DNA of 64,000 nucleotides. Source: Aequorivita sp. UBA3180. Lineage in GTDB: Bacteria; Bacteroidota; Bacteroidia; Flavobacteriales; Flavobacteriaceae. The DNA is taken from positions 1 to 64,000 of the forward strand of contig DEXQ01000018.1 in the NCBI GenBank assembly GCA_002364215.1. Direction: 5' to 3'. The notes below the pieces were generated by a model that searched no databases, was not told the origin of the DNA, and saw only the letters and a list, made by a program, of their open reading frames with translations. Of the stretch, positions 17,209 through 25,715 are shown piece by piece. A program made the position numbers and the translations under genes. Numbering within the stretch: the first letter of the stretch is position 1; each line of letters starts with the position of its first letter.

Positions 17209-18141
17209 ATGGATAAAAAAGCCAAGATATATGTTGCGGGTCATAATGGCATGGTGGGTTCTGCAATTGTTAGAGCACTAAATGTATTGGGCTACACCAA
17301 TTTGCTTCTTAAAACATCCAAAGAACTGGACTTGCGGGTTCAAAGTGAGGTGCACTCCTTCTTTGAAAAGGAAAAGCCAGAGTATGTTTTTCTCGCGGCG
17401 GCCAAAGTAGGTGGTATTGAAGCTAACAACACCTATAGAGCTGATTTTTTATATGAAAATTTGATGATTCAAAATAATGTAATTCATCAAAGTTATGTTC
17501 ACGGCGTTGAGAAACTATTGTTTCTGGCTTCTTCCTGTATCTATCCAAAATTTGCACCCCAGCCAATAAAAGAGGAATATTTACTTACCGGCCTGCTTGA
17601 GCCAACCAATGAGCCTTATGCCATTGCAAAGATAGCTGGCGTAAAAATGTGTGAAAATTATAATAGGCAATACGGTTGTAATTTTATTTCGGTAATGCCT
17701 ACAAACTTATATGGTCCCAATGACAATTACGATTTAAAAAGTTCCCACGTTTTACCGGCATTGTTGCGAAAATTTCACGAGGCAAAATTGAACGCTGCTG
17801 CTACTGTTGAGGTGTGGGGCTCCGGCACCCCCAAACGGGAATTTTTACATGTGGACGATCTGGCAAAGGCTTGTTTACACTTAATGGAAACCTATCAAGG
17901 CAATGTATCGGTAAACATAGGTACAGGCGAAGATGTATCCATAAAAGACTTAGCTTTAATGATAAAGGAAATTGTGGGATTTCAGGGGGAAATTTGTTGG
18001 AATACCTCCAAACCCGACGGCACCCCCAGAAAATTGTTGGATGTTTCCTTGATCCATAGTTTAGGGTGGAAACATGAAATAGAATTGATGGAAGGGATTA
18101 AAAGAGTTTATAATCAAAAATTTTCAATACAAAAAGAATAA
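17209..18141 (+). CDS. fcl: GDP-L-fucose synthase
   Basis: This bifunctional epimerase-reductase completes GDP-L-fucose synthesis from the Gmd product. The nucleotide-binding AGHNGMVGSA is at residues 10-19. SSCIYPKFAPQPIKE near residue 106 and NEPYAIAKIAG carry the catalytic Ser, Tyr and Lys. NLYGPNDNYD and HVDDLAKAC are typical of the family. The length of 310 aa is normal. With gmd it shows that the locus makes a fucosylated glycan. A GT11-like enzyme at 19826 is a plausible user of GDP-fucose. Confidence 0.95.
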   Translation: MDKKAKIYVAGHNGMVGSAIVRALNVLGYTNLLLKTSKELDLRVQSEVHSFFEKEKPEYVFLAAAKVGGIEANNTYRADFLYENLMIQNNVIHQSYVHGVEKLLFLASSCIYPKFAPQPIKEEYLLTGLLEPTNEPYAIAKIAGVKMCENYNRQYGCNFISVMPTNLYGPNDNYDLKSSHVLPALLRKFHEAKLNAAATVEVWGSGTPKREFLHVDDLAKACLHLMETYQGNVSVNIGTGEDVSIKDLALMIKEIVGFQGEICWNTSKPDGTPRKLLDVSLIHSLGWKHEIELMEGIKRVYNQKFSIQKE

Positions 18142-18158
18142 GGTTTATTCCCTTTACA

Positions 18159-18884
18159 ATGAATTATTTAATAACAATCATTATACCCACCTATAATTGT
18201 GAAAAAACAATTGGCAATGCATTAGATAGCATTCTTGGGCAATCTATAAAAGAGGTTGAAGTTTTGATTGTCGATGGTCTTTCTACCGATAGAACCCTAG
18301 AAATTGTAGCGCAATATCAAACTAAGCATGCCAATATAGTGGTGCATTCTGAAAAAGACGAGGGTATTTATGACGCCATGAACAAAGGGATAGAAATGGC
18401 AAAAGGGGATTGGCTCTATTTTATGGGTAGTGATGATACCTTATTTGAAAATACCACTCTTGAAAAAGTAGCTTCCACAATATCCCTAAATAAAGCTGAT
18501 TTAATTTATGGAAATGTTTATTCTACTCGCTTTAATGGAGTATATGACGGGGAATTTAATTGTTCCAAATTGGCTTTAAAAAATATTTGCCACCAAGCCA
18601 TGTTTTTTAATAAAACAATTTTTAAAAAAATCGGAAAATTCAATTTAAAATACAAAGCACATGCAGATTGGGACCATAACATACGGTGTTTTTATTCGTC
18701 CAAAATCAAAAAGAAATTTGTTGATATTACTATTGCAAACTATGCCGATGGGGGGTTTAGTTCCCAAAATTTTGATGAAATTTTCGCTAAAATTCGTCCC
18801 TATAAATGTTTGTATTTAGGTTATGATAAATTAAGCAAAAAAACCATTAAAAAATTGATTAAGAAAATTTTAAAAATTACTTAA
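18159..18884 (+). CDS. Family 2 glycosyltransferase (WcaA/WcaE-like)
   Basis: The protein starts ITIIIPTYNCEKTIGNALDS. A nucleotide-binding VDGLSTDRT and the EKDEGIYDAMNKGI segment follow, and the metal-binding pair is Asp92-Asp93 in FMGSDDT. The EGIYDAMNKGI wording is typical of colanic-acid and capsule GT2 enzymes. The protein is short (241 aa) but complete. It sits 17 nt after fcl in the same operon. The sugar transferred is unknown. Confidence 0.85.
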   Translation: MNYLITIIIPTYNCEKTIGNALDSILGQSIKEVEVLIVDGLSTDRTLEIVAQYQTKHANIVVHSEKDEGIYDAMNKGIEMAKGDWLYFMGSDDTLFENTTLEKVASTISLNKADLIYGNVYSTRFNGVYDGEFNCSKLALKNICHQAMFFNKTIFKKIGKFNLKYKAHADWDHNIRCFYSSKIKKKFVDITIANYADGGFSSQNFDEIFAKIRPYKCLYLGYDKLSKKTIKKLIKKILKIT

Positions 18885-18914
18885 TAAAAATTGAATTTAA
18901 CAAAAAGTAATAAC

Positions 18915-19784
18915 ATGGTTTCTATTTGCATTCCTACATATAATGGGGAGGCTTTTCTGCAAGAAGCATTGAACTCTGTTTTAGCTCAGACCTATAAAAA
19001 TATCGAAGTTATTATTAGTGATGATGCCTCAACAGATAACACCTTGGAAATTGCAAAAAGTTTTAAAGGATTTGTTGATTTTCCTGTAACTATTATATCC
19101 CATAAGCCAAATGGAATAGGTGCTAATTGGAATAATTGTATCAAAAATGCTAATGGTTCCTTTATTAAATTTTTATTTCAGGATGATATTTTATATCCAG
19201 ACTGCATTTCCGAAATGATAGCTACGTTTGAAGAAAATTCTGAGCTGGGCTTAGTCTCTTGTAAACGAGACCTAATTATCGAAGGAGAAGTAAATAGTAA
19301 TGTTATGGAATGGATAGATAAATTTAAAAATTTACAGAATCAATTTGAAACTATAGATAATGTTACAATAATAGATAAAAATTTTTTTTCAGAAGAATAC
19401 TTTTTAATTGGAAACAATAATAAAATTGGTGAGCCTACAGTAGTTATGTTCAGAAAGGAAATAGTTAAAGACGTGGGTTATTTTGATGAAAAACTAAAGC
19501 AGAACTTAGATTATGTATTTTATTATCGATTGCTTAAAAAGCATCAAATTGCTATTATCAAAAAGCCTTTAGCGGCTTTTCGAATACATGAAAACCAAGC
19601 TACCAATATAAATAGAAAAAAAAACATTACAGATTATAAAGAATACAAAAAAATTCTTTACAAAGAATTTTTGCCTTTGTTGCATCCAAGTCAAAAAAAA
19701 AAATTGGTAAATACATACTCAATTAAGGCTAAGATAAAACATCAACTTTTGTTTATAATTAAAAGAATTTGCAGAAAATATTAA
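18915..19784 (+). CDS. Family 2 glycosyltransferase
   Basis: The protein starts MVSICIPTYNGEAFLQEAL. DDASTDNT binds the nucleotide, and the metal-binding pair lies near residues 90-91 in FLFQDDILYPD. I chose the ATG at 18915 because the conserved strand begins directly after it. A TTG at 18891 would add eight residues without homology. The C-terminus is strongly basic (KKLVNTYSIKAKIKHQ), which suggests membrane association. The gene is AT-rich like its neighbours. Confidence 0.82.
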   Translation: MVSICIPTYNGEAFLQEALNSVLAQTYKNIEVIISDDASTDNTLEIAKSFKGFVDFPVTIISHKPNGIGANWNNCIKNANGSFIKFLFQDDILYPDCISEMIATFEENSELGLVSCKRDLIIEGEVNSNVMEWIDKFKNLQNQFETIDNVTIIDKNFFSEEYFLIGNNNKIGEPTVVMFRKEIVKDVGYFDEKLKQNLDYVFYYRLLKKHQIAIIKKPLAAFRIHENQATNINRKKNITDYKEYKKILYKEFLPLLHPSQKKKLVNTYSIKAKIKHQLLFIIKRICRKY

Positions 19785-19825
19785 TATAATGCCATGCTTA
19801 TATATGTAATCAAGAAAAAATAAAA

Positions 19826-20680
19826 ATGTTAATACTTCAAGATAAATATGGACAATTATGTAATAGGTTATGGGCTTTTGCACCTTTTATAAGTGAAGCA
19901 TTTGAAAATAATCATAAATTAATAATCCTTCACTTCTATGATTACTATCAGTATTTTGAGAATTTGAAAATATATGACAATATAACATTTATTGAAAATA
20001 AGAAAATATCAAATATTTATAAAATTTTAATCAGATTATTAGATAGAATACCAACTCGCATTTTATCCTATTTAGGGATTATTTTAAAAACTGAAATTTG
20101 TGTAACAAAAATAAAATTAGAAAATAGGTTAGTTGTTATTAATGGGTGGAAACATAGAAAGCCTCCTAATCAATTAAAAATTGCTCAGATTCAAAAAATT
20201 TTTCGACCTAAAAGTATTTATACCAAAAAGGTGGATGAAGTTTTTATTAGTAAAAGAAAATCATTTGATTTAATTATTGGAGTTCATATTAGAAGAGGAG
20301 ATTACAAGGAATTTAAAAATGGAATTTATTATTACTCTGATTCGATAATTATCAACTTTTTAAATCAAATCAAAAATGAGTTTGGCCAAAAAAAGAAAAT
20401 AGCCTTTCTATTATGTTCGGATGAAAAAATCAATCTAGAAATGTATAGGGATTTTTCTGTATTTCAAATAAATAACGCAAGCCTTATAGAAGATCTTTAT
20501 GGATTAAGTAAGTGTGACTATATAATTGGTCCTCCAAGTACATTTTCAATGTGGGCTTCCTTTTATGGACAGAAACCTTTATTTTTTATCAAAATGCCAA
20601 ATATGTTATTAAAGATAAAGGATTTTAGTGTCATTATTTCTCAGAATAAATTTGAAAATGGGAATATTTTTAGTCATTAA
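19826..20680 (+). CDS. GT11-like glycosyltransferase (candidate alpha-1,2-fucosyltransferase)
   Basis: The N-terminus QDKYGQLCNRLWAFAPFISEAF matches the glycine/asparagine-rich start of GDP-fucose-dependent enzymes. The donor-binding motif HIRRGDY begins at His154. The late segment GLSKCDYIIGPPSTFSMWAS is the conserved acidic and Ser-rich motif of the GT11/GT23/GT65 superfamily. It has 284 aa and no signal peptide. It lies in the same run as gmd and fcl, which supply GDP-fucose, so a fucosyl transfer is the best guess. The gene is among the most AT-rich in the window. Confidence 0.78.
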   Translation: MLILQDKYGQLCNRLWAFAPFISEAFENNHKLIILHFYDYYQYFENLKIYDNITFIENKKISNIYKILIRLLDRIPTRILSYLGIILKTEICVTKIKLENRLVVINGWKHRKPPNQLKIAQIQKIFRPKSIYTKKVDEVFISKRKSFDLIIGVHIRRGDYKEFKNGIYYYSDSIIINFLNQIKNEFGQKKKIAFLLCSDEKINLEMYRDFSVFQINNASLIEDLYGLSKCDYIIGPPSTFSMWASFYGQKPLFFIKMPNMLLKIKDFSVIISQNKFENGNIFSH

Positions 20681-20762
20681 AAAATTCCTTGGCAAGACAC
20701 TTTTAAACAAGTAAGTTAGCAGTTTGATAATAATATAAGTTTTTAAGTTGCATTTATTTTAA

Positions 20763-21734
20763 ATGAATATTTTGTTTAAGGGAAAAGATATACCAATTTT
20801 TATAGTTATAGTAACCTACAATGCTATGCCCTGGCTTCAAAAATGTTTGGATAGCTGCAAGGGCTATCAAGTGATCATAGTAGACAACAAATCTACCGAC
20901 GGAACGATTGCCTTTATAAAAGAAAAATATCCCCACATGCACTTGATGCCTCAAAAAGAAAACCTCGGTTTTGGTCAAGCCAATAATATAGGGATAAACT
21001 ATGCGCTTGTGCAAAGAGCAGAATATGTTTTTCTGCTGAATCAGGATGCTTATTTACAGGAAGGTTGTTTGGATAAACTTTTGAGTGTTCAAAGAAAAAA
21101 CCCTGACTATGGGGTTTTAAGCCCAATCCATTTAAACGGAAAGGGGGGTAAGTTGGATGAAAACTTTTCTAACTATATGGTTTATAAAAACAACCCTCAT
21201 TTCTATTCCGATTTTATTCTTAAGAACCCCTTGCAGCAAGTTTACCAAGTCCCCTTCGTAAATGCGGCGGGTTGGTTGTTGTCCAAAGAAGTATTGGAAA
21301 CTGTGGGCGGCTTTGACCCATTGTTTTTTCACTATGGAGAAGATGATAACTTCTGCCAACGGGTAAGGTACCATGGGTATAAAGTAGGAGTGGTGCCTAC
21401 AGCTTTTTTACATCATGATAGGGAAGAAAGATACCAAATGGAGATAACCCATGGTTCTGAAGAACACTTTGAATTAATGGAAAGAAATCTTAAAATGAGG
21501 TATGCCAATATTAATGAGGAAAACTTAGACAAGCTACATAAGCTTCTAAAACGGAGACAAAAAAATAGACAGAGAGCTCTGTTTAAATTGAATTTCTCAA
21601 ATGCAAACTATCTAAAGAAGGAAATAGACTTACTTAAGCAGATTATTCCCCAAATTGAAAAAAGTAGACAACTTGGTATAAAAAAAGGAGGTTTTTTGTA
21701 CTTAAGGGATAATGAAAGAAAAGTTAATTTTTAA
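20763..21734 (+). CDS. Family 2 glycosyltransferase (rhamnosyltransferase-like)
   Basis: FIVIVTYNAMPWLQKCLDS near residue 13 and DNKSTDGT start the GT-A domain. The NQDAYLQEGCL segment holds the metal-binding aspartate, and FFHYGEDDNFCQRVRYHG near residue 189-206 is the acceptor-side motif of WbbL/RfbF-type enzymes. The 323 aa end in a basic helix. It is preceded by an 82-nt gap without a visible promoter and followed by the AT-rich gap that holds the HU-like gene. Confidence 0.84.
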   Translation: MNILFKGKDIPIFIVIVTYNAMPWLQKCLDSCKGYQVIIVDNKSTDGTIAFIKEKYPHMHLMPQKENLGFGQANNIGINYALVQRAEYVFLLNQDAYLQEGCLDKLLSVQRKNPDYGVLSPIHLNGKGGKLDENFSNYMVYKNNPHFYSDFILKNPLQQVYQVPFVNAAGWLLSKEVLETVGGFDPLFFHYGEDDNFCQRVRYHGYKVGVVPTAFLHHDREERYQMEITHGSEEHFELMERNLKMRYANINEENLDKLHKLLKRRQKNRQRALFKLNFSNANYLKKEIDLLKQIIPQIEKSRQLGIKKGGFLYLRDNERKVNF

Positions 21735-22224
21735 TGTTTCCTACACATAATGCCTCACCTGCAAGTACCTATAGAATGCTTATATAATCAAATATTACTC
21801 AGACAAAACAAAAATTTAACATCAAAATTTTTCTCCTTAAGGGAATCCTTGTAATTTTATAACACGTTTTCGATTTGCTAGAACTCTTCGGGAATTTGAA
21901 TTATTCAAACAGCTCAAAATGAAGCAAGTGGTGCTATCCGTCGCGAATTTTTGAGCTTTTTTTATGGCTATTTTTTCCGCCCGGTTATAAACCTTTTGTT
22001 GATAAATTGTCGGCAAACTAGAATCCACCAGCACATACAAGAAAGTTTATTAATCTAAGAAAATAAGATATTTAGGATAAAATATGAGATTGATACGGAG
22101 AGGTCTAAACCAAGCGGTCAATTTTTAAAATAGCTAAGGGATTTTTATGAATTACATAGCGATTTTCCCAATTTGCTAAGCCATCTTGTAAAATAAAACG
22201 GTTTATTTTTATTAAGAAACAAAC
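21735..22224. other. AT-rich non-coding gap
   Basis: Most of this spacer carries no supportable gene. It contains a degenerate copy (21877-21942) of the 3' end and terminator stem of the HU-like gene next to it. Short open stretches on the minus strand are not convincing. No promoter for the downstream glycosyltransferases was seen here. Confidence 0.6.
21877..21942 (-). pseudogene. Relic of the 3' end and terminator of an HU-like gene
   Basis: GCTAGAACT.TTCGGGAATTTGAATTA and, after a 16-nt insertion, GTGCTATCCGTC repeat the sequence at 22241-22291, which spans the stop codon and terminator of the intact HU-like gene. The pairing half of the stem is lost and the reading frame is shifted. It looks like the leftover of a second gene copy. 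Confidence 0.55.
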
Positions 22225-22256
22225 AAAAAAAACCCGGACAGCTAGAACTATCCGGG
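22225..22256 (-). terminator. Rho-independent terminator of the HU-like gene
   Basis: Read on the minus strand, CCCGGA pairs with TCCGGG around a 12-nt loop and is followed by eight T residues. It lies 27 nt after the TAG stop of the minus-strand HU-like gene. Confidence 0.85.
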
Positions 22257-22282
22257 AATTTGAATTAAACAAACTTCGGGTG

Positions 22283-22666
22283 CTATCCGTCTATCAGTTT
22301 GTATTCTAGGGTGGCTAGCGTTTTGCGTAACCTTTTGCCCGGCCTAAAATTGAGATGGGCACTTCTTACGGCAGCAGTACTTACATCTGCCGCAGCATCC
22401 AGTCCTTCCGAACGTACGCCCACTTGAAAGCGGCCCAGTACGCCCATGTCCACAATGCGGCCTTGGCTAAGCTCGTCGGCTACATTGTGCATCATGGCAA
22501 GCAATACTGCATAGCAGTCGCTCTCGCGCACGGTACATTGGTTGGACACTAAATACGCCAGCCGTTCCAGGCTGACTTCGCCCGTTGCGATGGCATGGGC
22601 ATAAAACTTGGCAGGCGCATTCACGTCCTGCGGGTTCCCTCTCGGGATGGCCTTGATGTTTATCAT
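22283..22666 (-). CDS. HU/IHF-like DNA-binding protein (HU-related family of Bacteroidota)
   Basis: A 127-aa histone-like protein related to the TIGR01201 HU-related family, which often sits in or near Bacteroidota polysaccharide loci. It starts with INIKAIPRGNPQDVNAPAKFYAHA and ends in a conserved RPGKRLRKTLATLEYKL segment. The VRESDCYAVLLAMMHNVADEL helices and the GRFQVGVRSEG turn match the HU dimer fold. It is GC-rich (34 of 60 bases at 22381-22440) inside DNA that is about 20 percent G/C at 22741-22800. It faces against the glycan operon and has its own terminator. It may bind DNA to organise or regulate the locus. That role is inferred. Confidence 0.82.
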   Translation of the reverse strand: MINIKAIPRGNPQDVNAPAKFYAHAIATGEVSLERLAYLVSNQCTVRESDCYAVLLAMMHNVADELSQGRIVDMGVLGRFQVGVRSEGLDAAADVSTAAVRSAHLNFRPGKRLRKTLATLEYKLIDG

Positions 22667-23093
22667 GGCTTTTATAGAATTAATGGCGCCCTTTTATTCA
22701 GGCGGTCCTTGGGACTATTCCTGCGGACATTGCTAATTTAAGAAGTTTTCTAATTCATTGAATATCATAAAAAAATGAGTTATCAAGAATTACATGTTAA
22801 TTTATTGATTTTCAATTTTTTAATATTTTATCAACATTGAAAAGTTGACAAATTTTAAAACTCAACCGATTAATTTTCAGGCTATACAACATTAATTTTT
22901 AACATTTTTACATTTTTAGCTCCTTACCACAAAAAAACTCTGTCTTAAACAGACAAATTAACCAAAAACAGTCAATCCTATTTAGGACTCTACAAACCGA
23001 CAACCGACAACCGACAACTGACAACCAACAACCGAGAACCGACATCAAACAACCCAAATCTTTTCCTTAAATTAGCAAACCAAACATATCCCC
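22667..23093. other. AT-rich gap with heptad array before a GT2 gene
   Basis: The first 300 nt are extremely AT-rich and contain no gene. From about 22995 to 23045 CAACCGA-type heptads occur. TAAATTAG at 23068-23075 is a possible variant -7 box, 18 nt before the GTG start at 23094. Confidence 0.55.
22995..23045. repeat. CAACCGA heptad array
   Basis: Six to seven degenerate 7-bp units (CAACCGA, CAACTGA, CAACCAA) lie about 50 nt before the GTG start of the next gene. Confidence 0.8.
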
Positions 23094-24062
23094 GTGAAGG
23101 AGCAACCATTAGTTTCCATAATAATCCCAACCTACAATCGCGCCCATCTTATTGGAGAAACGTTGGATTCCATTTTGGCACAGACCTATCAAAATTGGGA
23201 GTGTGTTATAGTTGATGATGGTTCTACTGATAATATTGAAAATGTAATTGAAGATTATTCTGATGGAGATAATCGCTTTAGATACTATCCCCGTCCAGCA
23301 GAACATCTTCCCGGAGGAAATGGGGCGCGCAATTTCGGACTAAAAAAGGCTGAAGGTGATTACATTGTTTTTTTTGACAGTGACGATCTAATGACTCCAA
23401 ACCACCTGACTGTAAAGATAAATGCCCTACTTAATTCAACCTGCGATTATGTAATTGCGAAAACTAAGTTTTTTGATTCCTTCGATCCATGGGCAGAGCG
23501 TATGTATGAAGGTGTAAGGAAAGGAATAACTGCAGAGGGTTTTATAATGCAACAACAAAGTTGGCTTACCTATGATATTTGTATTAAGAGAAAATTTGCA
23601 AAATCCATACAGTTTAATGAATCATTATATTCAGGGCAGGAATTTAATTATTTTTCAAAATTGGTTTTAAAATCCATTAATGCAATTTTTATTGAGGAAT
23701 ACATAACGCGTAGAAGAGTTCATGAGGGTTCCATCCGTGCTACCCTACCTAGTAGGGATTCAGTGATGGTAAGTGCCTATACCTCCTGTTGGCTAACGTA
23801 TGAGGATATAAAAAAGGAAGCAAGTTCACAAATAAGAAAAGGACTCCTAATGCGCTGTGTTGAGATACGTTATAAATGCCCAAAATCAGAATTTCCATAC
23901 ACAGCTGCGTTGGCAAAGGCTATTTTTAAGGAGTTTGGAGCCTGGCCCGGTATCAGTTTTCTTTGCATGAAATTTTTTAATAGAAATTTTGGCAAAGGAT
24001 ATTATTTTAGGAGGGTTCTAGCAAAAGCAAATGAAAAAGAGGGCATAACCGCTGTTAATTAA
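23094..24062 (+). CDS. Family 2 glycosyltransferase
   Basis: A GTG start precedes KEQPLVSIIIPTYNRAH. VDDGSTDN binds the nucleotide and FFDSDDLMTPNHL holds the metal-binding acidic residues near 98-100. The 322 aa protein is a close paralogue of the next gene: both share IIPTYNRAH, QTY..WEC and DSDDLM. It opens the second run of the locus after the HU-like gene. Confidence 0.85.
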   Translation: MKEQPLVSIIIPTYNRAHLIGETLDSILAQTYQNWECVIVDDGSTDNIENVIEDYSDGDNRFRYYPRPAEHLPGGNGARNFGLKKAEGDYIVFFDSDDLMTPNHLTVKINALLNSTCDYVIAKTKFFDSFDPWAERMYEGVRKGITAEGFIMQQQSWLTYDICIKRKFAKSIQFNESLYSGQEFNYFSKLVLKSINAIFIEEYITRRRVHEGSIRATLPSRDSVMVSAYTSCWLTYEDIKKEASSQIRKGLLMRCVEIRYKCPKSEFPYTAALAKAIFKEFGAWPGISFLCMKFFNRNFGKGYYFRRVLAKANEKEGITAVN

Positions 24063-24063
24063 T

Positions 24064-24987
24064 ATGGAATCCAATTCCCTTATATCTGTAATAATCCCAA
24101 CCTATAATAGGGCCCATGTGCTCGATGCTACCCTAAAATCCATTGAAAACCAAACCTATCGGTTATGGGAATGCATTGTTGTAGATGATGGAAGTACAGA
24201 CGGAACCGCAAGCCTTGTAAATAGCTTTTTGCAGCGTGACCCAAGATTTCAATATATCCATAGACCGGCTAGTATACCTAAAGGCCCTAGTGCGTGTAGA
24301 AACTATGGGTATGAACATAGTAAAGGAGAGTATATACAGTGGTTTGATAGTGATGATTTGATGCACCCTGAAAAGTTAAAAACAAAGTTAGATGTAGCAC
24401 AAAAAAAGGAGGCTGATGTAGTTGTAGATAAGCATGATTCAAATGAATTCAATGAAATATCAAATTTCAACATTGAGTTTTTTACTTCAAATGATTTTTA
24501 TGTGGAATATCTGTTAGGTAAGTACCCGGTTATTACAAATGATGTTATGTTGAAAAGAAGTTCCGTAGGAATGGAGCGATTTGATGAAAATTTATGGAAA
24601 GGGGAGGAATACGAGTTTTTTGCAAGGGTTTTTCAACAAAAACTTACCTATTGCTTTTGTGATGTAGTATTAACAAGATATGAAGTTTCTTTCGATTCCA
24701 TTTCAATATCACCAAAGCAATCGGAATCATTAATTTATCTTTCAAAAAAGTTACAAAGATTATATGCTTCTCATTCACCGATTGTTAAAAAAGCCGAGTA
24801 TCAAGGTCGTAAAACATATAAGAGTTTAATTTTAAAAAAACAATTAAGGTTAATTCTTAAGCATTTTAATTTTTTTAGAAAAGCACATCATAAGTCATGT
24901 ACAATGTTTTTTTTATATGTTATATATAATATCCTGACAAGAAGAGGATTTGATAAAATTAAACCCAAAGTTGTAGATAAATTTTAA
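24064..24987 (+). CDS. Family 2 glycosyltransferase
   Basis: ISVIIPTYNRAHVLDATLKS starts the GT-A domain. VDDGSTDGT and WFDSDDLMHPEKL supply nucleotide and metal binding. The C-terminal helix region is basic and hydrophobic (SCTMFFLYVIYNIL), suggesting membrane contact. It probably arose by tandem duplication with the preceding gene, from which it is separated by a single nucleotide. Its stop overlaps the start of the following sulfotransferase (TAATG). Confidence 0.85.
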   Translation: MESNSLISVIIPTYNRAHVLDATLKSIENQTYRLWECIVVDDGSTDGTASLVNSFLQRDPRFQYIHRPASIPKGPSACRNYGYEHSKGEYIQWFDSDDLMHPEKLKTKLDVAQKKEADVVVDKHDSNEFNEISNFNIEFFTSNDFYVEYLLGKYPVITNDVMLKRSSVGMERFDENLWKGEEYEFFARVFQQKLTYCFCDVVLTRYEVSFDSISISPKQSESLIYLSKKLQRLYASHSPIVKKAEYQGRKTYKSLILKKQLRLILKHFNFFRKAHHKSCTMFFLYVIYNILTRRGFDKIKPKVVDKF

Positions 24988-25712
24988 TGGAATTCTTTAA
25001 AAAAAGCATAGTAAGCATATTGCCCCCTAAACTTGAAATAATTTTGAGGGATTTCCAACGCCGTAAAAGAAGCAACAAGATTTATGATCCATCCCAAGTG
25101 GAAAACCCCGTTTTTCAATCGTCGATAGCCGCATTGGATTATTACAAGTGCATCTTCATACATATTCCTAAGAACGCGGGTCTTTCTGTGTGCTATACCC
25201 TTTTTGGAAATACCGGGGGAAGCCACCGTAAAATTGTGGACTATAAAAAGATATTTTCACCAAATACATTTAATAGGTACTATAAATTTACTTTTGTAAG
25301 AAATCCCTGGGATCGCTTGGTTTCGACCTACTTTTTTTTGAAAAAAGGTGGGCTAACGGAAAAGGACAAGATTTGGGCTGATGCCAATTTGTTGGCTTTT
25401 ACAGATTTTAAAGATTTTGTTAAACTGTGGCTAACCGAGGAAAACATCAATAATTCCCTTCATTTTCAACATCAACATGTTTTTTTGATAGATGAAAAAG
25501 GAAACATTGCAGTAGATTTTATTGGTAGATTTGAGAATATAAAAGAAGATTTTAAAAAAATTACCGATAAATTAAATATTAAAAGAACCCTAAAAAAAAC
25601 AAATACATCCAAAAGAAAGGAAGATTATAGACTTTATTATGACGAAGAAACAAAAGCAATAGTAAATGAGGTATATAGAAAGGATATCCAACTATTTAAT
25701 TATGAATTCTAA
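24987..25712 (+). CDS. Sulfotransferase (Sulfotransfer_2 / carbohydrate sulfotransferase type)
   Basis: The 5'-phosphosulfate motif IFIHIPKNAGLSV lies near residue 56-68, and the 3'-phosphate motif FTFVRNPWDRLVSTYFF near residue 100-116. These two blocks are the signature of the HNK-1 and chondroitin-type carbohydrate sulfotransferases. The length of 241 aa is normal for bacterial members. It is the fourth sulfotransferase in the locus and the only one of this type. A sugar hydroxyl is the expected acceptor. Confidence 0.82.
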   Translation: MEFFKKSIVSILPPKLEIILRDFQRRKRSNKIYDPSQVENPVFQSSIAALDYYKCIFIHIPKNAGLSVCYTLFGNTGGSHRKIVDYKKIFSPNTFNRYYKFTFVRNPWDRLVSTYFFLKKGGLTEKDKIWADANLLAFTDFKDFVKLWLTEENINNSLHFQHQHVFLIDEKGNIAVDFIGRFENIKEDFKKITDKLNIKRTLKKTNTSKRKEDYRLYYDEETKAIVNEVYRKDIQLFNYEF

Positions 25713-25715
25713 TTG

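Noticed and set aside
21837..22040. Short minus-strand open frame in the AT-rich gap
   Set aside because: It covers the decayed HU-gene relic in a shifted frame, has no family resemblance and no start context.
22105..22224. Minus-strand open stretch of about 37 codons ending at 22105
   Set aside because: It looks somewhat protein-like but has no start codon before the HU-gene terminator and no recognisable family, so it is left as non-coding.
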